Below, piece by piece: positions 16,251 to 24,857 of a DNA stretch of 49,090 bases. A program made the position numbers and the translations under genes. The DNA is from an uncultured Lachnospiraceae bacterium. GTDB taxonomy: Bacteria > Bacillota > Clostridia > Lachnospirales > Lachnospiraceae. The DNA is taken from contig CATKXR010000035.1 in assembly GCA_949840805.1 (NCBI GenBank), forward strand, positions 1 to 49,090. The letters are read 5' to 3'. The notes beneath the pieces were generated by a model. The model had not been told where the DNA came from. It searched no databases and saw only the letters and a program-made list of their open reading frames with translations. How positions within the stretch are numbered: the first letter of the stretch is position 1; each line of letters begins with the position of its first letter.

Positions 16251-16880
16251 ATGACGAACAGGGAACGCAGGGATGCACAGATGGCTTATATCTCGGATGA
16301 CAGTGTTATGGAGGAGCAGAAGGTATGCAGAAGGAAGCTGCAGGTCTTAAATTTTATGGACCGTTCTGATTTTGACGGGATTGGGAAGGTGGTGAAGGAG
16401 CTGCTTGGCAAATCGGAAGGGGCTTTTATTAATCCTCCTTTTTACTGTGATTACGGGACGCATATTGAGGTGGGGAAGAATTTTTTTGCCAACTATAATT
16501 GTATGATATTGGATGTGGCAAAGGTAAAGATCGGGGATAACTGCCAGTTGGCGCCGAATGTGGCGATTTATACAGCCGGGCATCCCATTCATCCGGTCAG
16601 CAGGAATTCGATGTACGAATATGGAAAAGAAGTGGTTATCGGGGATAATGTGTGGATTGGAGGAAATGCGGTCATCTGTCCGGGCGTCCATATCGGGGAT
16701 AATGTGGTGATCGGCGCCGGTAGTGTAGTCACGAAAGACATTCCGGCCTGGTCGGTTGCAGTGGGGAATCCCTGCCGGGTGATCCGGAAGATAACTGAGG
16801 AGGACAGGAGAAAATTGTTCGGGGACGAGGAGATTGACGAGGAGGCATGGAATGACATTATGGGCAGGAACGATTATTGA
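16251..16880 (+). CDS. sugar O-acetyltransferase (maltose/galactoside acetyltransferase family)
   Basis: Hexapeptide-repeat acyltransferase that would transfer acetyl from acetyl-CoA to a sugar hydroxyl. The 209 residues start with the N-terminal helical Mac domain (about 1-60), followed by left-handed beta-helix repeats such as VKIGDNCQLAPNVAIYTAG and VVIGDNVWIGGNAVICPG. The catalytic His is in TAGHPIHP. The end has the usual GNPCRVIRKI. ATG follows AAAGGAGGAAAAG. It stands alone, with a candidate -10 at 16191. Natural substrate unknown; detoxification of free sugars is the usual suggestion. Confidence 0.88.
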   Translation: MTNRERRDAQMAYISDDSVMEEQKVCRRKLQVLNFMDRSDFDGIGKVVKELLGKSEGAFINPPFYCDYGTHIEVGKNFFANYNCMILDVAKVKIGDNCQLAPNVAIYTAGHPIHPVSRNSMYEYGKEVVIGDNVWIGGNAVICPGVHIGDNVVIGAGSVVTKDIPAWSVAVGNPCRVIRKITEEDRRKLFGDEEIDEEAWNDIMGRNDY

Positions 16881-16883
16881 GTT

Positions 16884-16931
16884 CCATAAACGCACTGAAT
16901 CATTTGACAAATAAGTATGCTCGCGAGTATA
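16884..16931 (-). repeat. 48-bp dispersed repeat, copy C (reverse orientation)
   Basis: On the minus strand this reads TATACTCGCGAGCATACTTA followed by TTTGTCAAATGATTCAGTG and a short tail. It matches copies at 31160-31207 and 44997-45044 at most positions. Its palindromic part is TATGCTCGCGAGTATA (16916-16931, + strand). It lies just after the acetyltransferase stop and before the promoter of the next gene. Confidence 0.8.
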
Positions 16932-16950
16932 AATCTGGCCGAAAAAAGAG

Positions 16951-16979
16951 TTGCATTCTTCCGGAAAGTGTGGTAAGAT
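16951..16979 (+). promoter_or_regulatory. promoter of the radical SAM/DUF4130 pair
   Basis: TTGCAT (16951-16956) and TAAGAT (16974-16979) are 17 bases apart, a good sigma-A-type match. Transcription would start near 16986, inside the LexA box. Confidence 0.7.
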
Positions 16980-16986
16980 TAAAATA

Positions 16987-16998
16987 GAACATATGTTC
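16987..16998. promoter_or_regulatory. LexA (SOS) box
   Basis: GAACATATGTTC is a perfect palindrome and fits the Gram-positive LexA/DinR consensus GAAC-RNRY-GTTY. It begins 8 bases after the -10 box and overlaps the expected transcription start, a position where a bound repressor would block initiation. It is the only such site noticed in this window. Confidence 0.8.
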
Positions 16999-17040
16999 TA
17001 AATGTGCGGTGACTAAGAAATGGCGGGAGGTAAGGATGGG

Positions 17041-18519
17041 ATGCTGATCCAGGAAAAGATGGAGATTAAAGAAAAGCTGCGTATCCTGTCGGACGCAGCC
17101 AAGTATGATGTATCCTGTTCCAGCAGCGGGATTGCGCGAAAAGGGAAAAAGGGGATGATCGGGAATACCCTGGCAGCAGGAATCTGCCATAGTTTTGCAG
17201 CGGACGGCAGGTGTATTTCCCTGCTGAAGATCCTGTTTACGAACCAGTGCATTTATGACTGCCGCTATTGTGTGAACCGGCGTTCCAATGATGTGGTCCG
17301 CACCGCGTTTACACCAGAAGAAGTATGTACCCTGACGATAGAGTTTTATCGGAGAAATTATATTGAGGGATTGTTTTTAAGTTCGGGTATTTTATATTCA
17401 CCGGACTATACCATGGAGCTGATCTATGAGACTCTGTACCGCCTGCGCAATGAGTACCATTTTAACGGGTATATCCATGTCAAGGCGATACCTGGCGCAT
17501 CTTCGGAACTGATTGAGAGGATGGGGTTTCTTGCAGACAGGATGAGCGTGAATCTGGAACTGCCCACGGCAGAAGGGCTCCGAAGGCTGGCGCCAGGCAA
17601 GACACGGGAAAAAATTCTGGCGCCCATGCGTCAGGTGCAGCGTGGGATTGCAGCCCAGAATCTGCGGGCATTAGAAGATTCGAACCTGCGAGGTACACTT
17701 AAGCGAGGCAGTTTCCGGCTGGAGGATAGAGGCAGAAAAGAGGCGCGGGAGATCGGCATGGCCGATTCCATTGCCCATCCGGGAAGGAATGTGTGGAATC
17801 AGGGACGGGACGCGGGAGGGAGAGTATTTGTCCCGGCTGGACAAAGCACCCAGATGATTGTGGGAGCCACGCCGGAGAGCGATTACCATATGATCCGGGT
17901 GTCAGAGGCGTTGTATCAGAATTACGACCTGAAGCGGGTATATTATTCTGCTTTTGTGCGCGTGAATGAGGACAGTATGCTTCCGGCTCTTCCCGGCGGC
18001 CCGCCTCTCCTCAGGGAACATCGCCTGTACCAGGCGGATTGGCTTCTGAGGTTTTACGGATTTCAGGCAGAAGAACTTCTTTCAGAGGACCGTCCGAATT
18101 TTAATGTGTTGATTGACCCGAAGTGTGACTGGGCTTTGCGCCATCTCGAACAGTTCCCGGTAGAGATAAACAGGGCGGATTACGGAACCCTTCTTCGGGT
18201 GCCGGGACTGGGAGTCAAGTCGGCGCGGCGGATTATTGCAGCCAGGAGAAGCGGGGCATTGGATTTTACTGCTTTAAAGAAAATGGGAGTCGTGTTAAAG
18301 CGGGCCATGTATTTTATTACCTGTTCCGGCAAGACCATGTATCCGTTCCGGATGAATGAGGATTTTATTACCAGCCAGCTGATCGGCGTGGAACGGAAGA
18401 ATACATGGGATATCGAGAATCATGACAGTTACAGGCAGATGAGCCTGTTTGATGATTACCAGATTTCAGCGCCTGTAAGCGGAGAAGACAGAGAATCGGT
18501 GGTGACAGGAATTTTGTAA
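17041..18519 (+). CDS. putative DNA modification/repair radical SAM protein
   Basis: A 492-residue radical SAM protein of the family I recall as TIGR03916, found next to a DUF4130 protein and predicted to act in DNA repair or modification. Cys70, Cys74 and Cys77 (CIYDCRYC) bind the cluster. A helix-hairpin-helix, LLRVPGLGVKSARRIIAAR at about residues 383-401, suggests DNA binding. The ATG at 17041 follows GGGAGGTAAGG; an ATG at 17020 has no ribosome site. The promoter carries a LexA box, so it should be DNA-damage inducible. The reaction is unknown. The DUF4130 gene follows about 110 bases later. Confidence 0.88.
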   Translation: MLIQEKMEIKEKLRILSDAAKYDVSCSSSGIARKGKKGMIGNTLAAGICHSFAADGRCISLLKILFTNQCIYDCRYCVNRRSNDVVRTAFTPEEVCTLTIEFYRRNYIEGLFLSSGILYSPDYTMELIYETLYRLRNEYHFNGYIHVKAIPGASSELIERMGFLADRMSVNLELPTAEGLRRLAPGKTREKILAPMRQVQRGIAAQNLRALEDSNLRGTLKRGSFRLEDRGRKEAREIGMADSIAHPGRNVWNQGRDAGGRVFVPAGQSTQMIVGATPESDYHMIRVSEALYQNYDLKRVYYSAFVRVNEDSMLPALPGGPPLLREHRLYQADWLLRFYGFQAEELLSEDRPNFNVLIDPKCDWALRHLEQFPVEINRADYGTLLRVPGLGVKSARRIIAARRSGALDFTALKKMGVVLKRAMYFITCSGKTMYPFRMNEDFITSQLIGVERKNTWDIENHDSYRQMSLFDDYQISAPVSGEDRESVVTGIL

Positions 18520-18633
18520 GCGGCATTCTCGAAGAGAAGTCCTGCTTTACAGATTACGAAACCGTCCATGGATTCTCAGGCGGCTGCCGTAATCAGTCAG
18601 GGGAGAGCTTCACAGAAAGGAGGATTTGCATAT

Positions 18634-19398
18634 ATGACGGTTTTTGTATGTGGGCAGGAAGCCGAAGATATCTGGTGCGGTATCTATGATGCGTGGATGA
18701 GCCGCCTGGGACATAAGAACGTGCGCTTAGAGCCGGAGGGGCGGGACCGTGAACTGTTTTGCGAATACCGGCAGGTGGAGACGGATATGGACAAAGCAAC
18801 GAAGGTGATCGACAGCATCCGCCAGAAGCTGTCGGAGGAACTGTATGAGATTGTGTATCGCGCGGCACTGTCGGAGGACCCGGACCGGGCGGACAAGATC
18901 TACCGGTTTCTGATCTATGCCTTTGCCATTGGGACTAAGGTGGTGGATTGCCTGCAGATTCCGGAAGTATTTGAAGTGTTTCGGATGGTTCGCTTTTTGG
19001 GAAGGGAATATACCCACATTATTGAGTTCACCCGTTTTTCCCAGATGGAGGAAGGGATTCTTTTCGGAAGGATAGCACCGAAGAATGATTTGGTGGTTTT
19101 AGTGTCCCTGCATTTTGCAGACCGTCTTCCGGGAGAGAACTGGATTTTGTACGACTGTAATAGGAAAAAAGCATCGGTTCATCAGGCGAATAAGGGATGG
19201 GCCGTAGTAAAGGCAGATTCTGCCTGGTGGCAGGAGCGGCTGAATAAAAAAACGGATGAAGAGATATATGAAAACTTATGGAAAACCTTTCATAAAACTA
19301 TTGCTATAACTCAGCGAACGAACTTAAAGTGCCAGCAGAATATGCTCCCTCTTCGTTTTCGCCCTTATATGACGGAGTTTTCCTCTTCTGGTAACTAG
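18634..19398 (+). CDS. DUF4130 / TIGR03915-type DNA metabolism protein
   Basis: A 254-residue protein of the family that accompanies the preceding radical SAM protein in many bacteria and is sometimes linked to a uracil-DNA-glycosylase domain; no such domain is visible here. The N-terminus MTVFVCGQEAEDIWCGIYDA and the ending NLKCQQNMLPLRFRPYMTEF are family-like. The ATG at 18634 follows AAAGGAGG. It is probably co-transcribed from the LexA-controlled promoter. Biochemical role not established. Confidence 0.85.
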   Translation: MTVFVCGQEAEDIWCGIYDAWMSRLGHKNVRLEPEGRDRELFCEYRQVETDMDKATKVIDSIRQKLSEELYEIVYRAALSEDPDRADKIYRFLIYAFAIGTKVVDCLQIPEVFEVFRMVRFLGREYTHIIEFTRFSQMEEGILFGRIAPKNDLVVLVSLHFADRLPGENWILYDCNRKKASVHQANKGWAVVKADSAWWQERLNKKTDEEIYENLWKTFHKTIAITQRTNLKCQQNMLPLRFRPYMTEFSSSGN

Positions 19399-19561
19399 TA
19401 CAGCATTGCCTAAATTCCGGTGAATAAATCACTCGCTATCAGCGCCCTCTGCACGCCTGCGAAGCTAGACGTAGGCACCACTACGCCGTCGCTTCACAGA
19501 CGCACAGATGACACCGATATCAAGCAATTTATTCACCAAAATTTAAGCAATGCTGTACTAG
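19395..19561 (-). repeat. 167-bp foldback element with nested hairpins
   Basis: Arms of 35 bases at 19395-19429 and 19527-19561 are complementary except at three places, each C facing A on the + strand. In RNA made from the minus strand these become G-U pairs, so the minus strand would fold without a mismatch in the arms. The 97-base centre folds again (GAAGC with GCTTC around CGTAG with CTACG). No gene is supported: a 62-codon frame across it is a by-product of the repeat. It occupies much of the 19399-19875 gap. Confidence 0.75.
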
Positions 19562-19564
19562 TAG

Positions 19565-19622
19565 GGAACTGTCCCGAAGAAAAATCCTGCGGACTAATGA
19601 TAAGTTAATTCGGGACAGTTCC
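19565..19622. repeat. second inverted repeat adjoining the foldback element
   Basis: GGAACTGTCCCGAA (19565-19578) is exactly complementary to TTCGGGACAGTTCC (19609-19622), with a 30-base centre. No T-run follows, so it is not a standard terminator. It starts three bases after the previous element. Confidence 0.75.
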
Positions 19623-19722
19623 TAAGCAAACCAGAGACAGCTTGGGTGAGTCTCCATGAACCGTGACAAAACATCAGCACAAAAACCACGAAACCTCTTT
19701 TACAAAAAATAAGGAATTTTTC

Positions 19723-19751
19723 TTGCTATTTTCCTTAAATTCCGTTATGAT
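19723..19751 (+). promoter_or_regulatory. promoter before comM
   Basis: TTGCTA (19723-19728) and TATGAT (19746-19751) with a 17-base spacer lie about 125 bases before comM in an AT-rich stretch. Confidence 0.65.
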
Positions 19752-19875
19752 AACAGAAGTATCACTTTAATCTCTTTTTTCTACAGGATTTCTGAAATTT
19801 CAGATGTACGTTTCGTACCAATTCCCAGGTTTCCGGATAAAAGAGCGAAAATGAAAACAGGAAAGGAGTATGGAT

Positions 19876-21417
19876 TTGTTCAGCAAAGTGTATAGCGCGG
19901 GCCTGCAGGGGATTGACGGATATCCGGTGCAGGTAGAGGCAGACGTAGGCAATGGCCTGCCTGGATTTTATATGGTCGGATACCTGGCGTCCGAAGTACG
20001 GGAAGCAGCGGAGAGGGTGAAAACTGCCTTGAAAAACTCCGGATTTCCTATGCAGCCCAGGAAAATCACCGTGAACCTGTCTCCGGCAGACATCCGCAAG
20101 GATGGGACAGCTTTTGACCTGCCGGTAGCGGTAGCCGTCCTGACGGCATATGGGATAGGGGAACCTTCTGTTTTGGAAGGCTCCGCCTTTATCGGGGAGC
20201 TTGGGCTGAACGGCCGGATAAAACCGGTGCGGGGTGTCCTGTCATTGGTGTCGGCCCTGCGGGACGCGGGGAGGCGGCGATGTTTTCTTCCAAAGGAAAA
20301 CGTGCCGGAAGGGATGGCAGTCGGACAGATTGAGATTGTGTCTGTAGAACATATGGAACAGATGATGGAATTTTTGAAAAAGCCTGAAAAAATAGCAAGA
20401 GAACATTTCTTTTACCGGGATTTTTTGGAAGACCAGGAAGAAGATCTTGTGGATTTTTCCGAAGTAAACGGCCAGAAGCTGGTTCGGAGAGCCACAGAGG
20501 TGGCGGCTGCCGGCCGGCACAATATTCTTTACCTGGGGCCGCCGGGAAGCGGCAAAAGCATGGCGGCCAGGCGTCTCCCGACGATCATGTCAGCCATGTC
20601 GCCGGAGGAACAGTTGGAAGTATCCAAAGTATACAGTGTATGCGGTATGCTGCCGGCCGGGAAGGCCCTGCTTCACAAAAGGCCCTTTCGCGCCCCCCAT
20701 CACACGATCAGCCCTCAGGCCATGGCGGGAGGAGGGAAATATCCCAAGCCAGGCGAGATCTCCTTAGCTTCCAGAGGAGTATTGTTTTTGGATGAGTTTC
20801 CGGAGTTCAGACGGGAAGCCCTGGAAATTCTCCGGCAGCCTTTGGAGGAGCGGAAAGTTACGGTTTCCCGTGTCCATGGAAGCTGTGTTTTTCCGGCCAA
20901 TGTATTGTTAGCAGCAGCTATGAATCCCTGTCCCTGTGGATTTTATCCGGACAGGAGCCGATGTTTTTGTAATGAACAGCAGGTGCGCCGGTATTTGGGG
21001 AAGATATCGCGCCCTTTGCTGGAGAGGATCGATATCTGTGTGGAGACTTCTCCGGTATCTTACCTTGAGATACGCGGGAAGGAGGAAGACAACGAATCTT
21101 CAGCTCGGATTCGGCAGCGGGTGGAGGAAGCCAGGGAGATTCAAAGAAAACGTTTCGATGGAAGCGGGATTTTTTTTAACAGCGAGATGGGGAGCCGGCA
21201 GGTCAGGCAGTATTGTGTGCTGGGAAACCAGGAGGAGGAGCTTTTACAGAGAGCCTACCAGGCAAAGGGGCTCAGCGCCCGTGGATGCCATAAGATTTTA
21301 AAGGTGGCACGGACCATTGCAGATCTGGACGGTTCGGGCCGCATCTTGAAAAAACATCTGAGCGAGGCTGTGGGCTATCGGGATCTGGAGGAGAAATACT
21401 GGGGAAAAGGGGTGTGA
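19876..21417 (+). CDS. comM: YifB/ComM family Mg-chelatase-like AAA+ ATPase
   Basis: ComM is a hexameric helicase that promotes branch migration during natural transformation; related YifB proteins occur widely. The 513-residue protein has an N-terminal Lon-like domain (to about 165), Walker A GPPGSGKSMAARRL, Walker B LFLDEFPEF, a Cys-rich insert NPCPCGFYPDRSRCFC, and a C-terminal Mg-chelatase lid domain. A TTG start at 19876 is preferred: it lies 7 bases after AAGGAG and gives the typical MFSKVYSAGLQGIDG, while the ATG at 19870 is one base from the site. dprA follows 5 bases later, so this is a DNA uptake/processing pair. Confidence 0.9.
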   Translation: MFSKVYSAGLQGIDGYPVQVEADVGNGLPGFYMVGYLASEVREAAERVKTALKNSGFPMQPRKITVNLSPADIRKDGTAFDLPVAVAVLTAYGIGEPSVLEGSAFIGELGLNGRIKPVRGVLSLVSALRDAGRRRCFLPKENVPEGMAVGQIEIVSVEHMEQMMEFLKKPEKIAREHFFYRDFLEDQEEDLVDFSEVNGQKLVRRATEVAAAGRHNILYLGPPGSGKSMAARRLPTIMSAMSPEEQLEVSKVYSVCGMLPAGKALLHKRPFRAPHHTISPQAMAGGGKYPKPGEISLASRGVLFLDEFPEFRREALEILRQPLEERKVTVSRVHGSCVFPANVLLAAAMNPCPCGFYPDRSRCFCNEQQVRRYLGKISRPLLERIDICVETSPVSYLEIRGKEEDNESSARIRQRVEEAREIQRKRFDGSGIFFNSEMGSRQVRQYCVLGNQEEELLQRAYQAKGLSARGCHKILKVARTIADLDGSGRILKKHLSEAVGYRDLEEKYWGKGV

Positions 21418-21422
21418 AAGAA

Positions 21423-22553
21423 ATGGATAAAGAGAAAAAGAACGGCAGAAAAACAGAAAAAGAAAAAGAGTATCTTCATTGGCTGTGCAGCATTCCCTGT
21501 CTGGGAGCTGTTTCCATACGGAAACTATATGAGCATTTTCAAAGCTTTGAAGTAATATATAATATAGAAGAAATGGCTCTTCTAAAGGCGGAAATCCTGA
21601 AGAAACCACAGATAGAAGCATTGGTTAAATGGCGCGGCAGGTTTTTAGCCTGCCAGGAGAACTATCAGAAATTGGCAGAGAAAAATGTCCGTTTCGTGAC
21701 GCCTCTTGACTCTGATTATCCCCGGCGCCTTTTAGAGATTTATGACTATCCTATGGGAATCTTTGTGAAAGGCAGGATGCCGGAGGACAATAGCCCTTCC
21801 GTAGCAATAGTGGGGGCCAGGGGATGTTCTGCCTATGGGGAGTGTCTGGCGGAGGAATTTGCCCGGGCGCTTTCCGAGGAACAGGTTCAGGTCATCAGCG
21901 GCCTGGCCGTAGGGATCGACGGCGCTGCCCACAGGGGTGCCCTGAAGGGGGAAGGAAGCACTTTCGGTGTTTTAGGCTGCGGGATAGATATCTGCTATCC
22001 TGCACAACATTATCCCTTGTATACCGCCATGGAAAAAGCAGGAGGAATCCTTTCGGAATTTCCGCCCGGGACCCAGCCGAAACCGGGACATTTCCCCATG
22101 CGGAACCGGATCATCAGTGGTTTGGCAGACGCGGTGCTGGTAGTGGAGGCGAAAGCCAGAAGCGGTTCTTTGATTACGGCAGAACTGGGTCTTGAACAGG
22201 GAAAAGAAATATTTGCCGTTCCTGGCAGGATCACCGACCATTTGAACATGGGATGCAATCTGCTGATCCAGCAGGGCGCCCATATGGCAATTACTCCCAG
22301 GGATATTTTGGAATACCTGGGAGTAAAATGCCGGAAAGAATTAATTCTTCATGAAAAAAACGCAAATAGTCTTGCAAAGAAAGAAAAAATGGTGTATAGT
22401 TGCCTGGATTTCAAGCCGAAACATTTGGACGATATCCTGGCAGGCTGCGGATTAGGAATCAGTGAATGTATGGGGATACTGCTGGAGCTGGAGCTTGGAG
22501 GATACGTGTTTCGTTCGGCAAACCATTATTATGGAAAAAACTGTGAAGCGTAG
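21423..22553 (+). CDS. dprA: DNA-processing protein DprA
   Basis: DprA binds incoming single-stranded DNA and loads RecA during transformation. The 376-residue protein has an N-terminal helical region (IPCLGAVSIRKLYEHF), the Rossmann-type core with VAIVGARGCSAYGE, SGLAVGIDGAAHRGAL, FAVPGRITDHLNMGCNLL and IQQGA, and a C-terminal winged helix (about 310-376). The ATG at 21423 lies 10 bases after AAAGGGG; a GTG at 21414 overlapping the comM stop is the alternative. topA begins 8 bases after its stop. Confidence 0.93.
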   Translation: MDKEKKNGRKTEKEKEYLHWLCSIPCLGAVSIRKLYEHFQSFEVIYNIEEMALLKAEILKKPQIEALVKWRGRFLACQENYQKLAEKNVRFVTPLDSDYPRRLLEIYDYPMGIFVKGRMPEDNSPSVAIVGARGCSAYGECLAEEFARALSEEQVQVISGLAVGIDGAAHRGALKGEGSTFGVLGCGIDICYPAQHYPLYTAMEKAGGILSEFPPGTQPKPGHFPMRNRIISGLADAVLVVEAKARSGSLITAELGLEQGKEIFAVPGRITDHLNMGCNLLIQQGAHMAITPRDILEYLGVKCRKELILHEKNANSLAKKEKMVYSCLDFKPKHLDDILAGCGLGISECMGILLELELGGYVFRSANHYYGKNCEA

Positions 22554-22561
22554 GAGTAATC

Positions 22562-24709
22562 ATGGCAAAGAATTTAGTTATTGTGGAGTCACCGGCAAAG
22601 GTAAAAACGATCCGAAAATTCCTTGGGACTAATTATGACGTAGACGCCTCTAACGGGCATGTGCGTGATCTCCCTAAAAGCACGTTGGGAATCGATGTGG
22701 AGCATGATTATGAACCAAAATATATCACCATCCGGGGAAAGGGGGACATTTTATCGAAGCTTCGCAAGGAAGTAAAAAAGGCGGATAATATCTATCTGGC
22801 GACGGACCCTGACCGGGAGGGGGAGGCGATTTCCTGGCATCTGATGAAGGCTTTGAAGCTGGATGAGCAGGAGGATAAAAAGGTTTATCGGGTCAGCTTC
22901 AATGAGATCACGAAGACAGCCGTAAAAAATTCACTGAAAACTCCTCGTAAGATTGATATGGATTTAGTAGACGCCCAGCAGGTGAGAAGAATGCTGGACC
23001 GGATGGTGGGCTACAGGATCAGCCCCCTTTTGTGGGCAAAAGTAAAGAGAGGTTTAAGCGCGGGACGTGTGCAGTCTGTGGCTCTTCGCATGATCTGCGA
23101 CCGGGAGGACGAAATTGCTGCATTTGTCCCGGAGGAGTACTGGAATTTAGAGGCGGACCTGCTGCAGCCAGGCGGGAAAAAACCCATGAAGGCAAAGTTT
23201 TATGGAACCGTCAGGGAAAAGGTTGCCATTCACAATAAGGAAGAGCTGGACCGGATTCTGGCAGGACTGGAAAACCAGAATTATACGGTCAGGGAAGTGA
23301 AAAACGGAGAGAGGATGAAAAAGCCCCCGATTCCTTTTACTACCAGCACCCTGCAGCAGGAAGCGTCCAAAGTATTAAATTTTTCCACCCAGAAGACGAT
23401 GCGTCTTGCCCAGCAGCTTTATGAGGGCGTTGACGTAAAAGGCCATGGGACTATCGGGCTGATCACCTATCTGCGTACTGATTCCACGAGGGTTGCAGAT
23501 GAGGCGGACGCGGCGGCGAGAAAGTATGTGGAGGAAGCTTATGGGGCGGATTATGTATTAAAGAGCAGTTATTCCGGCAAGAACAACGGCAAGATCCAGG
23601 ATGCCCATGAGGCCATCCGTCCTACGGATATTACATTGACGCCCGTAAAGGTTAAGGATTCGCTTCAGCGGGATCTGTTCCGCCTGTACCAGCTTATCTG
23701 GAAGCGTTTTACGGCAAGCCGGATGCAGCCGGCTGTCTATGAGACCACTTCCGTGAAAGTGGCGGCGGGAGAATATATATTCACCTTGTCCGCGTCCAGG
23801 CTTGCTTTTGACGGCTTTATGTCCGTATATGTGCAGGAAGAAGAAAAGGAAGAGAACAATAAGCTTTTGGGAAAGCTGGAGCAGGGGGATGTGCTGGAGC
23901 TGTCTATCCTTTCACCAAGCCAGCATTTTACCCAGCCGCCGGCCCACTATACGGAGGCCTCTCTGGTAAAGGCCCTGGAGGAGCAGGGGATCGGCCGGCC
24001 AAGTACCTATGCGCCGACGATCACCACGATCCTGGCGCGGCGTTATATCACAAAAGAGAACAAGAATCTGTATGTGACAGAGCTGGGGGAGGCAGTCAAC
24101 GGCATTATGAAGCAGTGTTTCCCCAGTATTGTGGATACCCGGTTTACGGCCAATATGGAGATGCTGCTGGATAAGGTGGGGGACGGCTCAGTCAAGTGGA
24201 AGACGGTTGTTGAGAACTTTTATCCGGATTTGGATGACGCGGTAAAGACGGCGGAGAAAACCCTGGAATCAATCAAGATCGCGGATGAGGTGTCGGATGT
24301 GCCTTGTGATGTCTGCGGCCGGTATATGGTGATCAAATACGGGCCGCACGGAAAGTTCCTTGCCTGTCCCGGTTTTCCGGATTGTAAAAACACCAAGCCC
24401 TATCTGGAAAAAATAGGCGTCTCCTGTCCGAAGTGCGGCGGCCAGGTGGTGATCAAGAAGACGAAAAAGGGCCGCAGGTTCTTTGGATGTGAGAATAACC
24501 CGGAATGCGATTTTATGTCCTGGCAGAAGCCGTCCTCCCAAAAATGTCCCCAGTGCGGAGGATATATGGTGGAGCGGGGAAATAAGCTGGTATGCGCAGG
24601 GGAACAATGCGGTTTCAGCATGCCTTCCGGTGCGGAGGCCGCAGAGGCGGCCGAAAGAACGAGTATGGCCGACAAAACCGGTATAAAAGAAGAGCAGGAA
24701 AAGCCGTAA
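22562..24709 (+). CDS. topA: DNA topoisomerase I
   Basis: Type IA topoisomerase that relaxes negative supercoils. The 715-residue protein has the Toprim motifs VIVESPAKVKTI and TDPDREGEAISWHLM, the catalytic Tyr in TYLRTDSTRVADEA (near residue 303), and three C-terminal zinc-finger repeats beginning CDVCGRYM, CPKCGGQV and CPQCGGYM. ATG follows AGGAGTAATC. The dprA-topA-codY order is common in Clostridia and Bacilli. The last 30 residues are Ala/Glu-rich and probably unstructured. Confidence 0.97.
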   Translation: MAKNLVIVESPAKVKTIRKFLGTNYDVDASNGHVRDLPKSTLGIDVEHDYEPKYITIRGKGDILSKLRKEVKKADNIYLATDPDREGEAISWHLMKALKLDEQEDKKVYRVSFNEITKTAVKNSLKTPRKIDMDLVDAQQVRRMLDRMVGYRISPLLWAKVKRGLSAGRVQSVALRMICDREDEIAAFVPEEYWNLEADLLQPGGKKPMKAKFYGTVREKVAIHNKEELDRILAGLENQNYTVREVKNGERMKKPPIPFTTSTLQQEASKVLNFSTQKTMRLAQQLYEGVDVKGHGTIGLITYLRTDSTRVADEADAAARKYVEEAYGADYVLKSSYSGKNNGKIQDAHEAIRPTDITLTPVKVKDSLQRDLFRLYQLIWKRFTASRMQPAVYETTSVKVAAGEYIFTLSASRLAFDGFMSVYVQEEEKEENNKLLGKLEQGDVLELSILSPSQHFTQPPAHYTEASLVKALEEQGIGRPSTYAPTITTILARRYITKENKNLYVTELGEAVNGIMKQCFPSIVDTRFTANMEMLLDKVGDGSVKWKTVVENFYPDLDDAVKTAEKTLESIKIADEVSDVPCDVCGRYMVIKYGPHGKFLACPGFPDCKNTKPYLEKIGVSCPKCGGQVVIKKTKKGRRFFGCENNPECDFMSWQKPSSQKCPQCGGYMVERGNKLVCAGEQCGFSMPSGAEAAEAAERTSMADKTGIKEEQEKP

Positions 24710-24770
24710 CACTTATATGGATAATGTTACGGGAAAATTTATAAAAATGTCAAAAAATTTCGAAAAACTA

Positions 24771-24799
24771 TTGTTATTACCGAAAAGTCGTGTTAATAT
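24771..24799 (+). promoter_or_regulatory. candidate codY promoter
   Basis: TTGTTA (24771-24776) and TAATAT (24794-24799) with a 17-base spacer lie in the AT-rich topA-codY gap. A CodY-box-like stretch just upstream (AAATTTCGAAAA) matches the consensus only partly, so autoregulation is not claimed. Confidence 0.5.
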
Positions 24800-24857
24800 T
24801 TAGGTAGCATATTTTGAATCGGGATAAGACAACCATAAACTGAGGAGGTTTTTCGAA

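Noticed and set aside
19395..19622. Insertion sequence remnant with terminal inverted repeats
   Set aside because: Too short, no transposase fragment and no target-site duplication noticed; described as a foldback element instead.
24750..24775. CodY box upstream of codY
   Set aside because: The AAATTTC/GAAAA stretch lacks the spacing of the CodY consensus.
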